This document shows positions 1 through 6,823 of a DNA stretch of 9,795 nt, piece after piece; position 1 is the stretch's first letter, and every line of letters starts with the position of its first letter. The DNA comes from Chlamydiota bacterium. Its GTDB lineage: Bacteria > Auribacterota > UBA3054 > B51-G9. The notes below the pieces were generated by a model, which was not told the origin of the DNA, made no database searches, and saw only the letters and a list, made by a program, of their open reading frames with translations. Location: NCBI GenBank assembly GCA_030596365.1, contig JAUVKG010000069.1:1-9795 (forward strand), given 5' to 3'. The translations under genes were made by a program, and so were the position numbers.

Positions 1-7
1 TAATAAG

Positions 8-34
8 GAGGGGTGCCCAAAGGGCGGGGTGGTT
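8..34. repeat. REP-like hairpin element, copy 1 (left part missing)
   Basis: A GAGGGGT segment is followed by the stem GCCC (15-18), loop AAA and stem GGGC (22-25), then GGGGTGGTT. The part from 15 to 34 differs at only one base from 8505-8524, and a stem-shifted relative lies at 9748-9780. The left arm that would pair with GAGGGG should lie before the window. The element runs directly into the reading frame of the glycoside hydrolase remnant, so it probably supplies that gene's apparent start region. Confidence 0.75.
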
Positions 35-1891
35 GCTACTCCGTCCTCGGTCCACTATCCTCCGTCTTCCGCTTCCGGTTTCATTCGTCGCCACAAAACC
101 GACCATCGCTATTTCGTTGATGATAATGGTAATACTTTTTACCCTCTGGGAGCGAATGTCTGCTGGGGAAGCTGGGACGGTCGGGGAGTTTTTGCTTTTG
201 ACAGTTGGCTTGCACGTTATGCGGAACAAGGCTGTAATTATTACAGACTTTTTCTCTCGCCTGCCTGGTGCAATTTTTCTCTTCGCTCGCAAGATTCCGG
301 TTTTTAAAATTTCGATCAGAAGAATGCGTATAAAATCGACCGTGTGCTTGAACTTGCTGAAAAACTTGATATGCGCGTTATGTTTGCCATTGATAGTTTT
401 AATTCAATTTCCACAAGCAAAAAGTTTTACGGAATGTTTGATAGTTCCCCATGTAACATTAAAAATGGCGGGCCGGTAGAAAAACCAATTGATTATTTCA
501 CTAATCCAAAAGCTCAAAAAGCTAATTATAATCGTCTGCGATACCTTGTCGCACGATATGGTTACAGCCCATCAGTTTTCGCATGGGAACTTTGGAATGA
601 AGTTGACGGCACCGATGCATACCGCTCGAAAAACGGTCCTGAAATTATTGCAAAATGGCATCGTGATACTGCACGCGATTTACGAAAACTCGACCCTTGG
701 CATCACCTGATAACTACGAGTCTCGGATTTGATAAAGGATACAAAAGTATCGAAGGTTTACCGGAAATGGATTTAATTCAAATTCATCATTATGATACAC
801 CTGATCTCGCCGATTCTTTAAGCAAACTTTGGAAACTAAGACGGGATAATTTCAAAAAACCTTTTTTCAGCGGTGAGTTCGGTTGCGATGCAACAGGCAT
901 GAACGCAGGTGATCATGGTGCTGATCCTAAAGGCGTTCATCTCCACAACGGACTTTTCGCTTCTGTGGGAAATATGTGTGCCGGAGTTCCAATGGTCTGG
1001 TACTGGGACAGTTATGTCGAGCCGAATAATTTGTATGCGATTTACGGAAATTTCGCCGACTGGATCTCAGGTTTCGATTTTATTGAGCAGGAAGTTAAAC
1101 CAATTGATGCCGAACTGGAATACATAAATCCAAACGAAAAGCATCAGCGTGAAGAGTTATGGCTGGAAGCCAAAGGGCGTTCGTGGGAAAATGCGGAATT
1201 CAATAAACCTGTCCGGATGAAAATATATCGCGATGGATCTTATGACACGAAAAAAGCGCTTTCCAGACTTTTCCACGGGAAAAACCACGCTAACTTATCC
1301 AATCCGCACACATTCAAACTTGATGCTGTCGAACCAACAAAATTTATAATAAAAGTCGGAGAAGTTTCCGGATGGGGCGGCGCTGTATTGAACGTTTTCA
1401 TCGATAACAAACTCGTCTTGAAAAAAAATTTTATCGATCCCGATGGCTTAGAAAACAAAGATTTGTTGAAACAATACGCCGGAGAATATGTTGTTGACAT
1501 TCCTGCCGGGAAACACAAACTTACGATAAAAAACACTGGTGCAGACTGGTTTGAAGTAAATGAATATTTTATTCCGGATTACATCGAAGCAAAAGAACCT
1601 ACTCTACGTGTTTCCGGTGTTATTGGAAAAACAAAAGGTTTAATTTGGATTCAAAGTCCGCATTATATCTGGTCGAAAGTTTATAAAAAAGATTTTAAAC
1701 CGTATGTTTACAAAAATGTTCGTTTAATTGTTAAAAATCTTCTGCCCGGCAACTGGACTGTCGAAGAATTCAACACTCAAAACAGTAAAGTAAATTCAAC
1801 AAAAAAAATGAAAGTCGGAAAAGACGGTGAATTAAAAATCGACCTTCCGGAAATAAGCTGGGATGTTGCATATCGGTTATTTATAAATTAA
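29..1891 (+). pseudogene. GH-A clan (GH5-like) glycoside hydrolase, disrupted by an in-frame stop
   Basis: The frame encodes a clan GH-A TIM-barrel hydrolase with C-terminal beta domains, but a TAA at 305-307 (codon 93) interrupts it. The frame is the same on both sides, and the text after the stop (NFDQKNAYKIDRVLELAEK) continues the expected barrel helix, so one base substitution is the simplest explanation. Visible motifs are YPLGANVCWG near codons 40-50, WELWNE with the likely acid/base Glu (codon 191, nt 599-601) and FSGEFG with the likely nucleophile Glu (codon 283, nt 875-877). A jelly-roll-like, possibly carbohydrate-binding domain follows (about codons 390-517), then a last beta domain with WIQSPHYIW and LLPGNWTVEEF. 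The GTG start at 29 lies in REP-like DNA and the frame stays open to the window edge, so the true start is lost or upstream. Members usually have a further N-terminal beta domain and often a signal peptide; neither is visible. The GTG at 344 has no ribosome binding site and would lack the first barrel strands. Substrate unknown; mannan- or glucan-type is only a guess. Confidence 0.8.
42..76. repeat. Degenerate heptamer tandem repeat inside the 5' end of the hydrolase frame
   Basis: Five consecutive heptamers can be read: CGTCCTC, GGTCCAC, TATCCTC, CGTCTTC and CGCTTCC. They share a TCC/TTC core. The array follows REP-like copy 1 immediately and encodes the low-complexity PSSVHYPPSSAS stretch just before the first residues that look like conserved protein (GFIRR). 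The degeneracy makes this less certain than the perfect arrays further along. Confidence 0.45.
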
Positions 1892-1900
1892 TATAAATAA

Positions 1901-2033
1901 GCCCTGAAAGGGCGAGAGGATTTTTTCCTTTTGCCCTTACAGGGCGAGAACATAGGTTTTATAGATATCACAGGGCGCTATGCCCAGCGAATAGTGGGAT
2001 GCCCTGTGTTTATTCCTTTTTGCCTTTCAGGCA
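1901..2033. repeat. Cluster of four short hairpins (triplet-hairpin type element A)
   Basis: The gap 1892-2286 holds no gene; its first part is this cluster. Perfect stems are GCCCT-GAA-AGGGC (1901-1913), GCCCT-TAC-AGGGC (1933-1945), CACAGGGC (1969-1976) pairing with GCCCTGTG (2001-2008), and TGCCT-TTC-AGGCA (2021-2033). The large stem contains a nested GGGC-GCTAT-GCCC. A cluster of the same layout but different stem sequences lies at 9546-9660. No hairpin is followed by the U-run of a standard terminator, although the cluster sits 10 nt after a stop codon and could end transcription weakly. From 2034 to 2215 only a small palindrome (GGTAAGTTACC, 2081-2091) is visible. Confidence 0.7.
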
Positions 2034-2215
2034 AAATATCTTTTCAAATTGATTATGAATAAACATTTTTTCTAAATTGTGGTAAGTTACCTACCCTAAA
2101 AATTCCATTGTGCCTTTAAATTCCCACTTGGCTACTATATAGTGCTGACCAAAAACCCCATGATTCGCATTTTCAACCGGAGTAAAAAAATCGGGCATCT
2201 CTTAAAATCTAGCTA

Positions 2216-2254
2216 TTGACTATTTTAGTTGACTATGATAAAATAGATTAGTCA
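2216..2254 (+). promoter_or_regulatory. Promoter and likely autoregulatory operator of the toxin-antitoxin operon
   Basis: A -35 box TTGACT (2216-2221) is followed after 17 nt by a -10 box TAAAAT (2239-2244), putting the transcript start about 35 nt before the antitoxin ATG. CTATTTTA (2220-2227) and TAAAATAG (2239-2246) form a perfect 8 bp inverted repeat spanning both boxes, and TGACTA (2218-2223) pairs with TAGTCA (2249-2254). TTGACT recurs at 2229-2234. Palindromes over the promoter are where Phd/YefM antitoxins normally bind to repress their own operon. Confidence 0.65.
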
Positions 2255-2286
2255 TTATAATTTTAACAAACACGTTACTTAATAAA

Positions 2287-2526
2287 ATGAATGTTATATC
2301 CGTCAGTAAATTTAAATCTTCATGTTTAAAACTTTTCGATGAGATTGCGAATTCTCATAAATCGTTGACTATAACAAAAAGAGGCAACCCTATTGCGGAT
2401 GTAGTTCCGCATAATAGCAGAAAATCTTTGAAGAAAGGTTTTGGCTGCATGAAAGGTACCGCTATTTGCTCAAACGATATTATTTCACCGGTTTGTGATG
2501 AAAATGATTGGAATGCCTTGAAATGA
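2287..2526 (+). CDS. Phd/YefM-type antitoxin
   Basis: This 79-residue protein has the N-terminal pattern of Phd/YefM antitoxins: MNVISVSKFKSSCLKLFDEI, then SLTITKRGNPIADVVP near residues 27-42, which corresponds to the family's beta hairpin. In this family the N-terminal half folds into a DNA-binding dimer that represses its own operon, and the C-terminal half wraps around and blocks the toxin. The C-terminal part here (about residues 50-79, ending DENDWNALK) is the expected toxin-binding tail. The ATG at 2287 is the only sensible start and has no clear Shine-Dalgarno sequence. Its TGA overlaps the toxin ATG as ATGA, implying translational coupling. Size and gene order are normal for a Phd/YefM-VapC pair; no defect is visible. 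Confidence 0.88.
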   Translation: MNVISVSKFKSSCLKLFDEIANSHKSLTITKRGNPIADVVPHNSRKSLKKGFGCMKGTAICSNDIISPVCDENDWNALK

Positions 2527-2912
2527 ATGTTTTACTTGATACACATATTTGGATATGGATGTGCGTTTCTCCGGAAAAATTGTCGGTAAAAGCCAAAAAG
2601 GCAATTCGTTCCGCGAAAATATGCTATGTCAGTTCAATTTCCGTATGGGAAATTGCTATGCTGACAAATAAAAATCGTTTAATATTAACTACTTCTCTTG
2701 ATAATTGGATTCATTCATCAATTGAAAAAGCCGGCTTGACTTTAATTGATCTTAATATTGATATAGCAATCGATAGTTCAAGACTACCCGAACCTTGTCA
2801 TCGTGACCCCGCAGACAGATTTTTAATTGCAACAGCACGTACCGAAAATTTATCGCTTATAACCGCAGATAAACTTATCAGAAACTATTCCCATTGCAAA
2901 ACTATATGGTAG
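2523..2912 (+). CDS. vapC: VapC-family PIN-domain toxin ribonuclease
   Basis: A 129-residue single PIN-domain protein. The expected acidic Mg2+ site is present: Asp6 in LLDTH, Glu43 in SVWEIA, Asp95 and Asp98 in HRDPADRFLIATA, and Asp116 in ITAD. Toxins of this family are endoribonucleases, often cutting tRNA or rRNA, and are held inactive by the partner antitoxin. The RNA target cannot be read from sequence. The ATG at 2523 was chosen over an in-frame TTG at 2508 because it overlaps the antitoxin stop (ATGA) and begins exactly at the family's usual MNVLLDTH start. All catalytic residues are intact, so the toxin is probably active. No terminator is evident in the 190 nt before the next gene. 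Confidence 0.9.
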   Translation: MNVLLDTHIWIWMCVSPEKLSVKAKKAIRSAKICYVSSISVWEIAMLTNKNRLILTTSLDNWIHSSIEKAGLTLIDLNIDIAIDSSRLPEPCHRDPADRFLIATARTENLSLITADKLIRNYSHCKTIW

Positions 2913-3030
2913 TTTTCCCAAATTCAGGCGTCTATTCTTGTTTGAGTCCCCCATCTCGCTATGCTCTATGGCAGCTACATTTGTATTAATTTAGTTTTCA
3001 CATTTAACATCACCTGATTTTCAAACCGAA

Positions 3031-3059
3031 TTGACAAAAAAACACTTTTTGTGTACAAT
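3031..3059 (+). promoter_or_regulatory. Near-consensus sigma70-type promoter of the iron-uptake operon
   Basis: A perfect -35 box TTGACA (3031-3036) is separated by 17 nt from TACAAT (3054-3059). The predicted start of transcription, near 3066, falls inside the palindrome at 3057-3074, giving a 5' leader of about 38 nt. No ribosome binding site is visible before the ATG at 3104. It is the strongest promoter match in the window, as expected for a promoter that a repressor must switch off. Confidence 0.75.
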
Positions 3060-3074
3060 TAGGTTAACCGAATT
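3057..3074. promoter_or_regulatory. DtxR-like palindromic operator
   Basis: The 18 bp AATTAGGTTAACCGAATT is palindromic except for one base pair. Its half-sites TTAGGTTA and TAACCGAA resemble those of the DtxR/IdeR box (TTAGGTTAG...CTAACCTAA) but overlap more tightly. It covers the end of the -10 box and the predicted start site of an operon whose first gene encodes a DtxR-type regulator, so autorepression by the metal-bound protein is the natural reading. The half-site AACCGAATT recurs at 3024-3032, touching the -35 box, 42 bp upstream, about four helical turns away. Confidence 0.65.
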
Positions 3075-3103
3075 TAATAATAGAATATTATACTTAAAAT
3101 ATT

Positions 3104-3736
3104 ATGAATTTAACTGACCTTACTGATACACAGCAAAATTATCTCGAAGCTGTTTTTATGCTCTCGGAAAATGAAAGCTCAGGAACTCATCTCGTTGATA
3201 TTGCTAATAAACTTGGCGTTCGACCTCCAAGTGCGACTGAAGTTATTGCCCGTTTAAAAGATATGGGATTAGTAACTCAGGAGCGCCGCGACAAGATTCT
3301 ATTAACAAAAACCGGAAGAAAAATCGGTGGACAGGTTACCGCAAGGCATAATACAATACGCGATTTTTTAACAAATGTTCTTCGTGTGCCGAATGATGTA
3401 GCTGAAAACAATGCGTGTAAGATTGAGCATGCATTGGACACAACAACCTACGGCAGGCTTTGTGATTTTCTTGATCATCTTGACCAGGATAAGATTGAAA
3501 AAGATAATACCATTCCATTAACTTTAATGAATAAAGGTGAATCGGGAATTCTCAAAAGAATTTCCGGCGGCGCGGAAAAATCACGGCGACTCGCTGCAAT
3601 GGGTGTTCGCATTGGAAGCAAAATAAGACTTCTTCAAAACAATCACAACGCGCCGGTCTTAATTAAAGCAGGAGAATCCAGAGTTGCAATTGGCAGAGGA
3701 TTAGCCACTTCTCTTCACATATTTGAAAATGAATAA
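3104..3736 (+). CDS. DtxR-family metal-dependent repressor with C-terminal FeoA-like domain
   Basis: This 210-residue protein joins three parts: a winged helix-turn-helix (about 1-65, with VDIANKLGVRPPSATEVIARL as recognition region), a metal-binding dimerisation domain (about 66-135) and a FeoA/SH3-like domain (about 137-208, with RRLAAMGVRIGSKIRLL). Likely metal ligands by comparison with the family are His82, Cys105, Glu108 and His109. The Cys in the NACKIEH motif matches the iron-sensing DtxR/IdeR type, where manganese-sensing MntR has Glu. Near the N terminus Glu15 is kept, but the residue aligned with MntR Asp8 seems to be Asn12. The protein probably binds DNA when Fe(II) is plentiful and represses its own operon. 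There is no separate feoA gene, so the fused domain could also serve FeoB; that is inference. The gene overlaps feoB by 8 bp. Confidence 0.85.
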   Translation: MNLTDLTDTQQNYLEAVFMLSENESSGTHLVDIANKLGVRPPSATEVIARLKDMGLVTQERRDKILLTKTGRKIGGQVTARHNTIRDFLTNVLRVPNDVAENNACKIEHALDTTTYGRLCDFLDHLDQDKIEKDNTIPLTLMNKGESGILKRISGGAEKSRRLAAMGVRIGSKIRLLQNNHNAPVLIKAGESRVAIGRGLATSLHIFENE

Positions 3737-5768
3737 AAAAATTACAATCGCTATTGCGGGAAACCCGAACTGCGGAAAAACCTGCTTGTTTAATAATCTT
3801 ACCGGAGCACATCAAAAAGTTGCGAATTGGCCGGGTGTTACCGTTGAGCAAAAAACAGGTTCTTTTGTTTATCAGGATAAAGAATTTGAAGTGGTTGACC
3901 TACCGGGCACTTACAGTCTGTCTGCGTATTCAATCGAAGAGATTGTAGTCGAAAAATATGTTTGTGAAACTCCACCGGATTTGATTATCAATATCGTTGA
4001 TTCAACAAATCTGGAACGGCATCTTGTTCTTACCGCCGAAATGCTGGAAATGGGCGTGCCAATGGTTATCGCACTAAATATGATGGATGAAGCTAAAGAC
4101 CTGGGGCTGAATATTGATATAGATATGATGTCAAAAATGCTGGATGTTCCGGTTGTTCCCACAGTCGCAAGAAGAAATAAAGGTACCAGAGAACTGCTTA
4201 ATAAAATTGTTCAGCTCATCAATTCGCCAAAAACACCTTCTGTCACAATTGATTATGGGCAGGAAATTGAAAAATCAATCTCATCGCTTATTCCTCTGCT
4301 GCCTGATATTGACACTAAACTTTCCAAGCATATAAGAATAGTAATGCTTTTAAGCGGACGGCATACTCTACCTGAAGATGTGGACACACCTGAACTTCGT
4401 AGAAACGTAGAAAAAGCACGCACGAAATTAGAGCGTACTTTTGCTGAAAAGATCGAAAATATTTTTGACGGGAGGTGGTTTGGATTTGCTAATGGCATCG
4501 CAAGAATGTGTGTGAAAAAAAGCCGGCAGACAAAATTTAATGTTACAGAGAAAATTGATGATTTTTTAACACATCCAGTTCTCGGATTGCTTATTTTTGC
4601 AGCATGTATGTGGCTAACTTTCCAACTCGTCTTCACTTTAGGAAATCCGCTTGCCGGTATGATGGAAACGGGAGTTGAATTGTTAAAAGTATCCGTTTCT
4701 TCCATTCTTCCTGACAACTTTATCCGTTCACTTCTTGTTGACGGAATTATTTCCGGTGTTGGCGGTGTTATTGTTTTTCTACCGAATATTCTTTTACTTT
4801 TTCTCGCAATCGGATTTCTTGAAGATACAGGCTATATGGCTCGCGCCGCATTTGTCACTGACAGAATCATGCTCAGAATGGGTTTGCATGGAAAGTCGTT
4901 TATTCCTATGATTGTTGGTTTTGGTTGTACTGTTCCTGCCATCATGGCAACACGTTCTCTTGACACCAAACGCGACAGGATAGTTACAGCATTAATAACG
5001 CCGTTTATGTCCTGCAGCGCGAAACTTCCTGTTTATTCGTTATTTATTACTACATTCTTCGTACCGAAATTAAGAACACCGGTCTTATTTTCGATTTATT
5101 TTTTCGGAATTATGGTCGCAATTATTATGGCGAATATTCTCGGATTTTTATTTTTCGGTAAAGAAAAATCTCCACTCCTTATGGAACTTCCTCCGTATAG
5201 ACTTCCGACTTTCAGAAGCGTGATTACACATATGTGGATGCGTGCGTGGATGTACATTAAAAAAGCCGGAACATTAATTCTTGTTGCCGCAATAGCAATA
5301 TGGTTTTTATCGAATTATCCTAAAACAGATATAACTTCTGTTTCCGAAAATGAAAATGTTAAAATTCAAATCGAAAATAGTTACGCAGGACAAATCGGTA
5401 AATTCATTGAACCTGTATTTAAACCTCTCGGCTTTGACTGGAAAGGATCTATAGCTCTTCTAACCGGTTTCGCTGCAAAAGAAGTCGTCGTTTCAACTCT
5501 AGGTGTAATCTACGGCACAGGCGATTCAGATGAAGCTTCAGAATCCTTGCAAACCGCTTTACAAAATGATTCCGTATTTGGAAAGAATCCGTTAGTTGCT
5601 TATACATTTATGGTTTTTGTTTTATTATACGTGCCTTGTCTTGCAGTAGTAGCTGTTTTCCTTAAAGAATTCGGTTTTCGATGGACTACATTTATGGTTT
5701 TCTACACTTCAATCGTAGCATGGATATTCGCTTATGGAGTAAAAATTGTTGGATCAATTTTTATTTAA
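3729..5768 (+). CDS. feoB: Ferrous iron transport protein B
   Basis: FeoB imports Fe(II) across the cytoplasmic membrane. The 679-residue protein has a cytosolic N-terminal G domain: G1 GNPNCGKT (11-18), switch-I Thr38 in WPGVTVE, G3 DLPG (57-60) and G4 NMMD (117-120). A helical spacer follows, and from about residue 280 a polytopic membrane domain. The family's gate motifs are complete: Cys400 in GFGCTVPAIMATRSL, Cys429 in FMSCSAKLPVY and Cys637 in LYVPCLAVVAV. Length is shorter than E. coli FeoB (773) but within the family range. The G1 loop has Cys15 where Ser is usual. ATG 3729 is preferred to TTG 3723 because it overlaps the regulator stop in the form ATGAATAA, and G1 then starts at the normal distance. 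Translation is probably coupled to the regulator. No feoC follows, and no clear terminator is seen. Confidence 0.96.
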   Translation: MNKKITIAIAGNPNCGKTCLFNNLTGAHQKVANWPGVTVEQKTGSFVYQDKEFEVVDLPGTYSLSAYSIEEIVVEKYVCETPPDLIINIVDSTNLERHLVLTAEMLEMGVPMVIALNMMDEAKDLGLNIDIDMMSKMLDVPVVPTVARRNKGTRELLNKIVQLINSPKTPSVTIDYGQEIEKSISSLIPLLPDIDTKLSKHIRIVMLLSGRHTLPEDVDTPELRRNVEKARTKLERTFAEKIENIFDGRWFGFANGIARMCVKKSRQTKFNVTEKIDDFLTHPVLGLLIFAACMWLTFQLVFTLGNPLAGMMETGVELLKVSVSSILPDNFIRSLLVDGIISGVGGVIVFLPNILLLFLAIGFLEDTGYMARAAFVTDRIMLRMGLHGKSFIPMIVGFGCTVPAIMATRSLDTKRDRIVTALITPFMSCSAKLPVYSLFITTFFVPKLRTPVLFSIYFFGIMVAIIMANILGFLFFGKEKSPLLMELPPYRLPTFRSVITHMWMRAWMYIKKAGTLILVAAIAIWFLSNYPKTDITSVSENENVKIQIENSYAGQIGKFIEPVFKPLGFDWKGSIALLTGFAAKEVVVSTLGVIYGTGDSDEASESLQTALQNDSVFGKNPLVAYTFMVFVLLYVPCLAVVAVFLKEFGFRWTTFMVFYTSIVAWIFAYGVKIVGSIFI

Positions 5769-5769
5769 T

Positions 5770-5805
5770 GATTGAAACGATTGAAACGATTGAAACGATT
5801 GAAAC
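5770..5805. repeat. Tandem array of GATTGAAAC, 4 copies
   Basis: Four perfect 9 bp units begin one nucleotide after the feoB stop codon and end abruptly. The unit has no dyad symmetry and no spacers, so this is neither a CRISPR array nor a terminator. It opens the 218 nt gap between feoB and nfnA. Confidence 0.95.
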
Positions 5806-5841
5806 GCATAGCAATTTTATTTAGTGTGACTTTTCATTCTT

Positions 5842-5877
5842 CAAGGACAGCAAGGACTACAAAGACTACAAGGACTG
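5842..5877. repeat. Tandem array of CAAGGACTA-like 9-mers, 4 copies
   Basis: Four contiguous 9-mers are CAAGGACAG, CAAGGACTA, CAAAGACTA and CAAGGACTG. Copy number and unit length equal the array at 5770, but the sequence differs. AAGGAC in the last unit can pair with GTCCTT (5889-5894) across a 13 nt loop, a weak stem without a U-tract, so a terminator role is doubtful. Confidence 0.85.
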
Positions 5878-5941
5878 TAAAAACAATCGTCCTTTGATGT
5901 CTTTGATAAAAACCTACCCATTACCGATTTTTTTATCTTTT

Positions 5942-5980
5942 TGGTATAATATCAACCTAAATAAAAAATAACACTGGAGA
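5942..5980 (+). promoter_or_regulatory. Extended -10 promoter and ribosome binding site of nfnA
   Basis: A perfect TATAAT (5945-5950) is preceded by TGG, giving the extended -10 form TGnTATAAT. The best -35 candidate, TTACCG (5921-5926), is poor, as is usual for extended -10 promoters. A GGAGA at 5976-5980 lies 6 nt before the ATG at 5987 and is the only clear Shine-Dalgarno sequence in the window. It separates the nfn operon from feoB. Confidence 0.7.
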
Positions 5981-5986
5981 TAACTT

Positions 5987-6823
5987 ATGCCTTATAAAAT
6001 TCTGGAAAAGAAAACTCTTGCGGATAATGTCATTTCATTATGGGTTGAAGCTCCGCAAATTGCAAAAAAACGTAAAGCAGGTCAGTTTATCATCTTAAGA
6101 CCTAATGATAAAAGTGAACGCATACCATTAACAATCGCAGGCGTTAAAAAAGACGCTGGCGCAATCAGGCTCATTGCTCAAGTAGTTGGCGATACCACAC
6201 GCGAACTCGCCGACCTTAATGAAGGTGATTTCATTCGCGATCTCGCCGGACCACTTGGTCATCCAACACCAATAAAAAATTACGGAACTGTTGCTTGTAT
6301 AGGTGGTGGAATCGGCGTTGCACCAATGCTGCCAATTGCTGCCGCTATGAAAGAAGCAGGCAATCATGTAGTTACAATCGTTGGCGCACGCACAAAAGAA
6401 CTTCTTATTCTTGAAGACGAACTGCGTGAAGCAAGCAGTGAATTTATAATCACAACTGATGACGGATCTTACGGTGAAAAAGGTTTTGTGACAGATGTTC
6501 TGAAAAAACGGATTGCTGACTCAGCAAAAATTGATTTCGCTGCAGCTATCGGACCTGTACCGATGATGAAAGCGGTTGCTGCCGTAACTAAAGAAGCTGG
6601 TATCCCTACCATAGCGAGTTTGAATACTATTATGATTGATGGAACCGGAATGTGCGGAGGTTGCCGTGTTACCATTGGCGGAGAAGTAAAATACACTTGT
6701 GTTGACGGTCCGGAATTCGATGCTCATCAAGTTGATTTTGACGAATTGCAAAATCGGCTTGGCACTTACCGCGAGCAAGAAAACAAAGAAGAGCATAATT
6801 GTAAATTGGAAGGGAAGGTATAA
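5987..6823 (+). CDS. nfnA: NfnA-type small subunit, FAD/[2Fe-2S] NADH:ferredoxin-NADP+ oxidoreductase (SudB-like)
   Basis: This 278-residue protein is of the dihydroorotate dehydrogenase electron-transfer-subunit type and forms a cytoplasmic complex with the NfnB-like product downstream. NfnAB couples NADH and reduced ferredoxin to NADP+ reduction by flavin-based electron bifurcation, or runs in reverse. Visible motifs are the FAD-binding RIPLTIAG (45-52), the nucleotide-binding CIGGGIGVAPMLPIA (104-118) and the C-terminal cluster motif with Asp218, Cys223, Cys226 and Cys238 (MIDGTGMCGGC...YTCVDGPEFD). The Asp plus three Cys set is the unusual [2Fe-2S] ligation known for NfnA, and it separates this protein from PyrK, which uses four Cys. 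The length is normal. The start is fixed by the Shine-Dalgarno sequence. The tail after residue 262 (EQENKEEHNCKLEGKV) is low-complexity and ends at a repeat array. Sulfide dehydrogenase SudB is the alternative name for the same family. Confidence 0.9.
   Translation: MPYKILEKKTLADNVISLWVEAPQIAKKRKAGQFIILRPNDKSERIPLTIAGVKKDAGAIRLIAQVVGDTTRELADLNEGDFIRDLAGPLGHPTPIKNYGTVACIGGGIGVAPMLPIAAAMKEAGNHVVTIVGARTKELLILEDELREASSEFIITTDDGSYGEKGFVTDVLKKRIADSAKIDFAAAIGPVPMMKAVAAVTKEAGIPTIASLNTIMIDGTGMCGGCRVTIGGEVKYTCVDGPEFDAHQVDFDELQNRLGTYREQENKEEHNCKLEGKV

Noticed and set aside
305..307. TAA recoded as a sense codon
   Set aside because: TAA is used as the normal end of feoB, nfnA and the repressor here, and no recoding signal is visible.
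344..1891. Independent hydrolase gene starting at GTG 344
   Set aside because: There is no ribosome binding site, and the product would lack the first strands of the barrel while upstream residues in the same frame are clearly homologous.
2508..2522. Upstream TTG start for vapC
   Set aside because: The ATG at 2523 overlaps the antitoxin stop and gives the standard PIN-domain N terminus.
4253..4717. Long open frame on the minus strand inside feoB
   Set aside because: It is antisense to a well-conserved gene, has low-complexity composition and no recognisable motif; other opposite-strand frames were rejected for the same reason.
5770..5805. Tandem arrays as CRISPR arrays
   Set aside because: Units are only 7-9 bp and contiguous with no spacers, and there are no cas genes.
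5870..5894. Rho-independent terminator after feoB
   Set aside because: The AAGGAC/GTCCTT stem is short, has a 13 nt loop and no following U-run.
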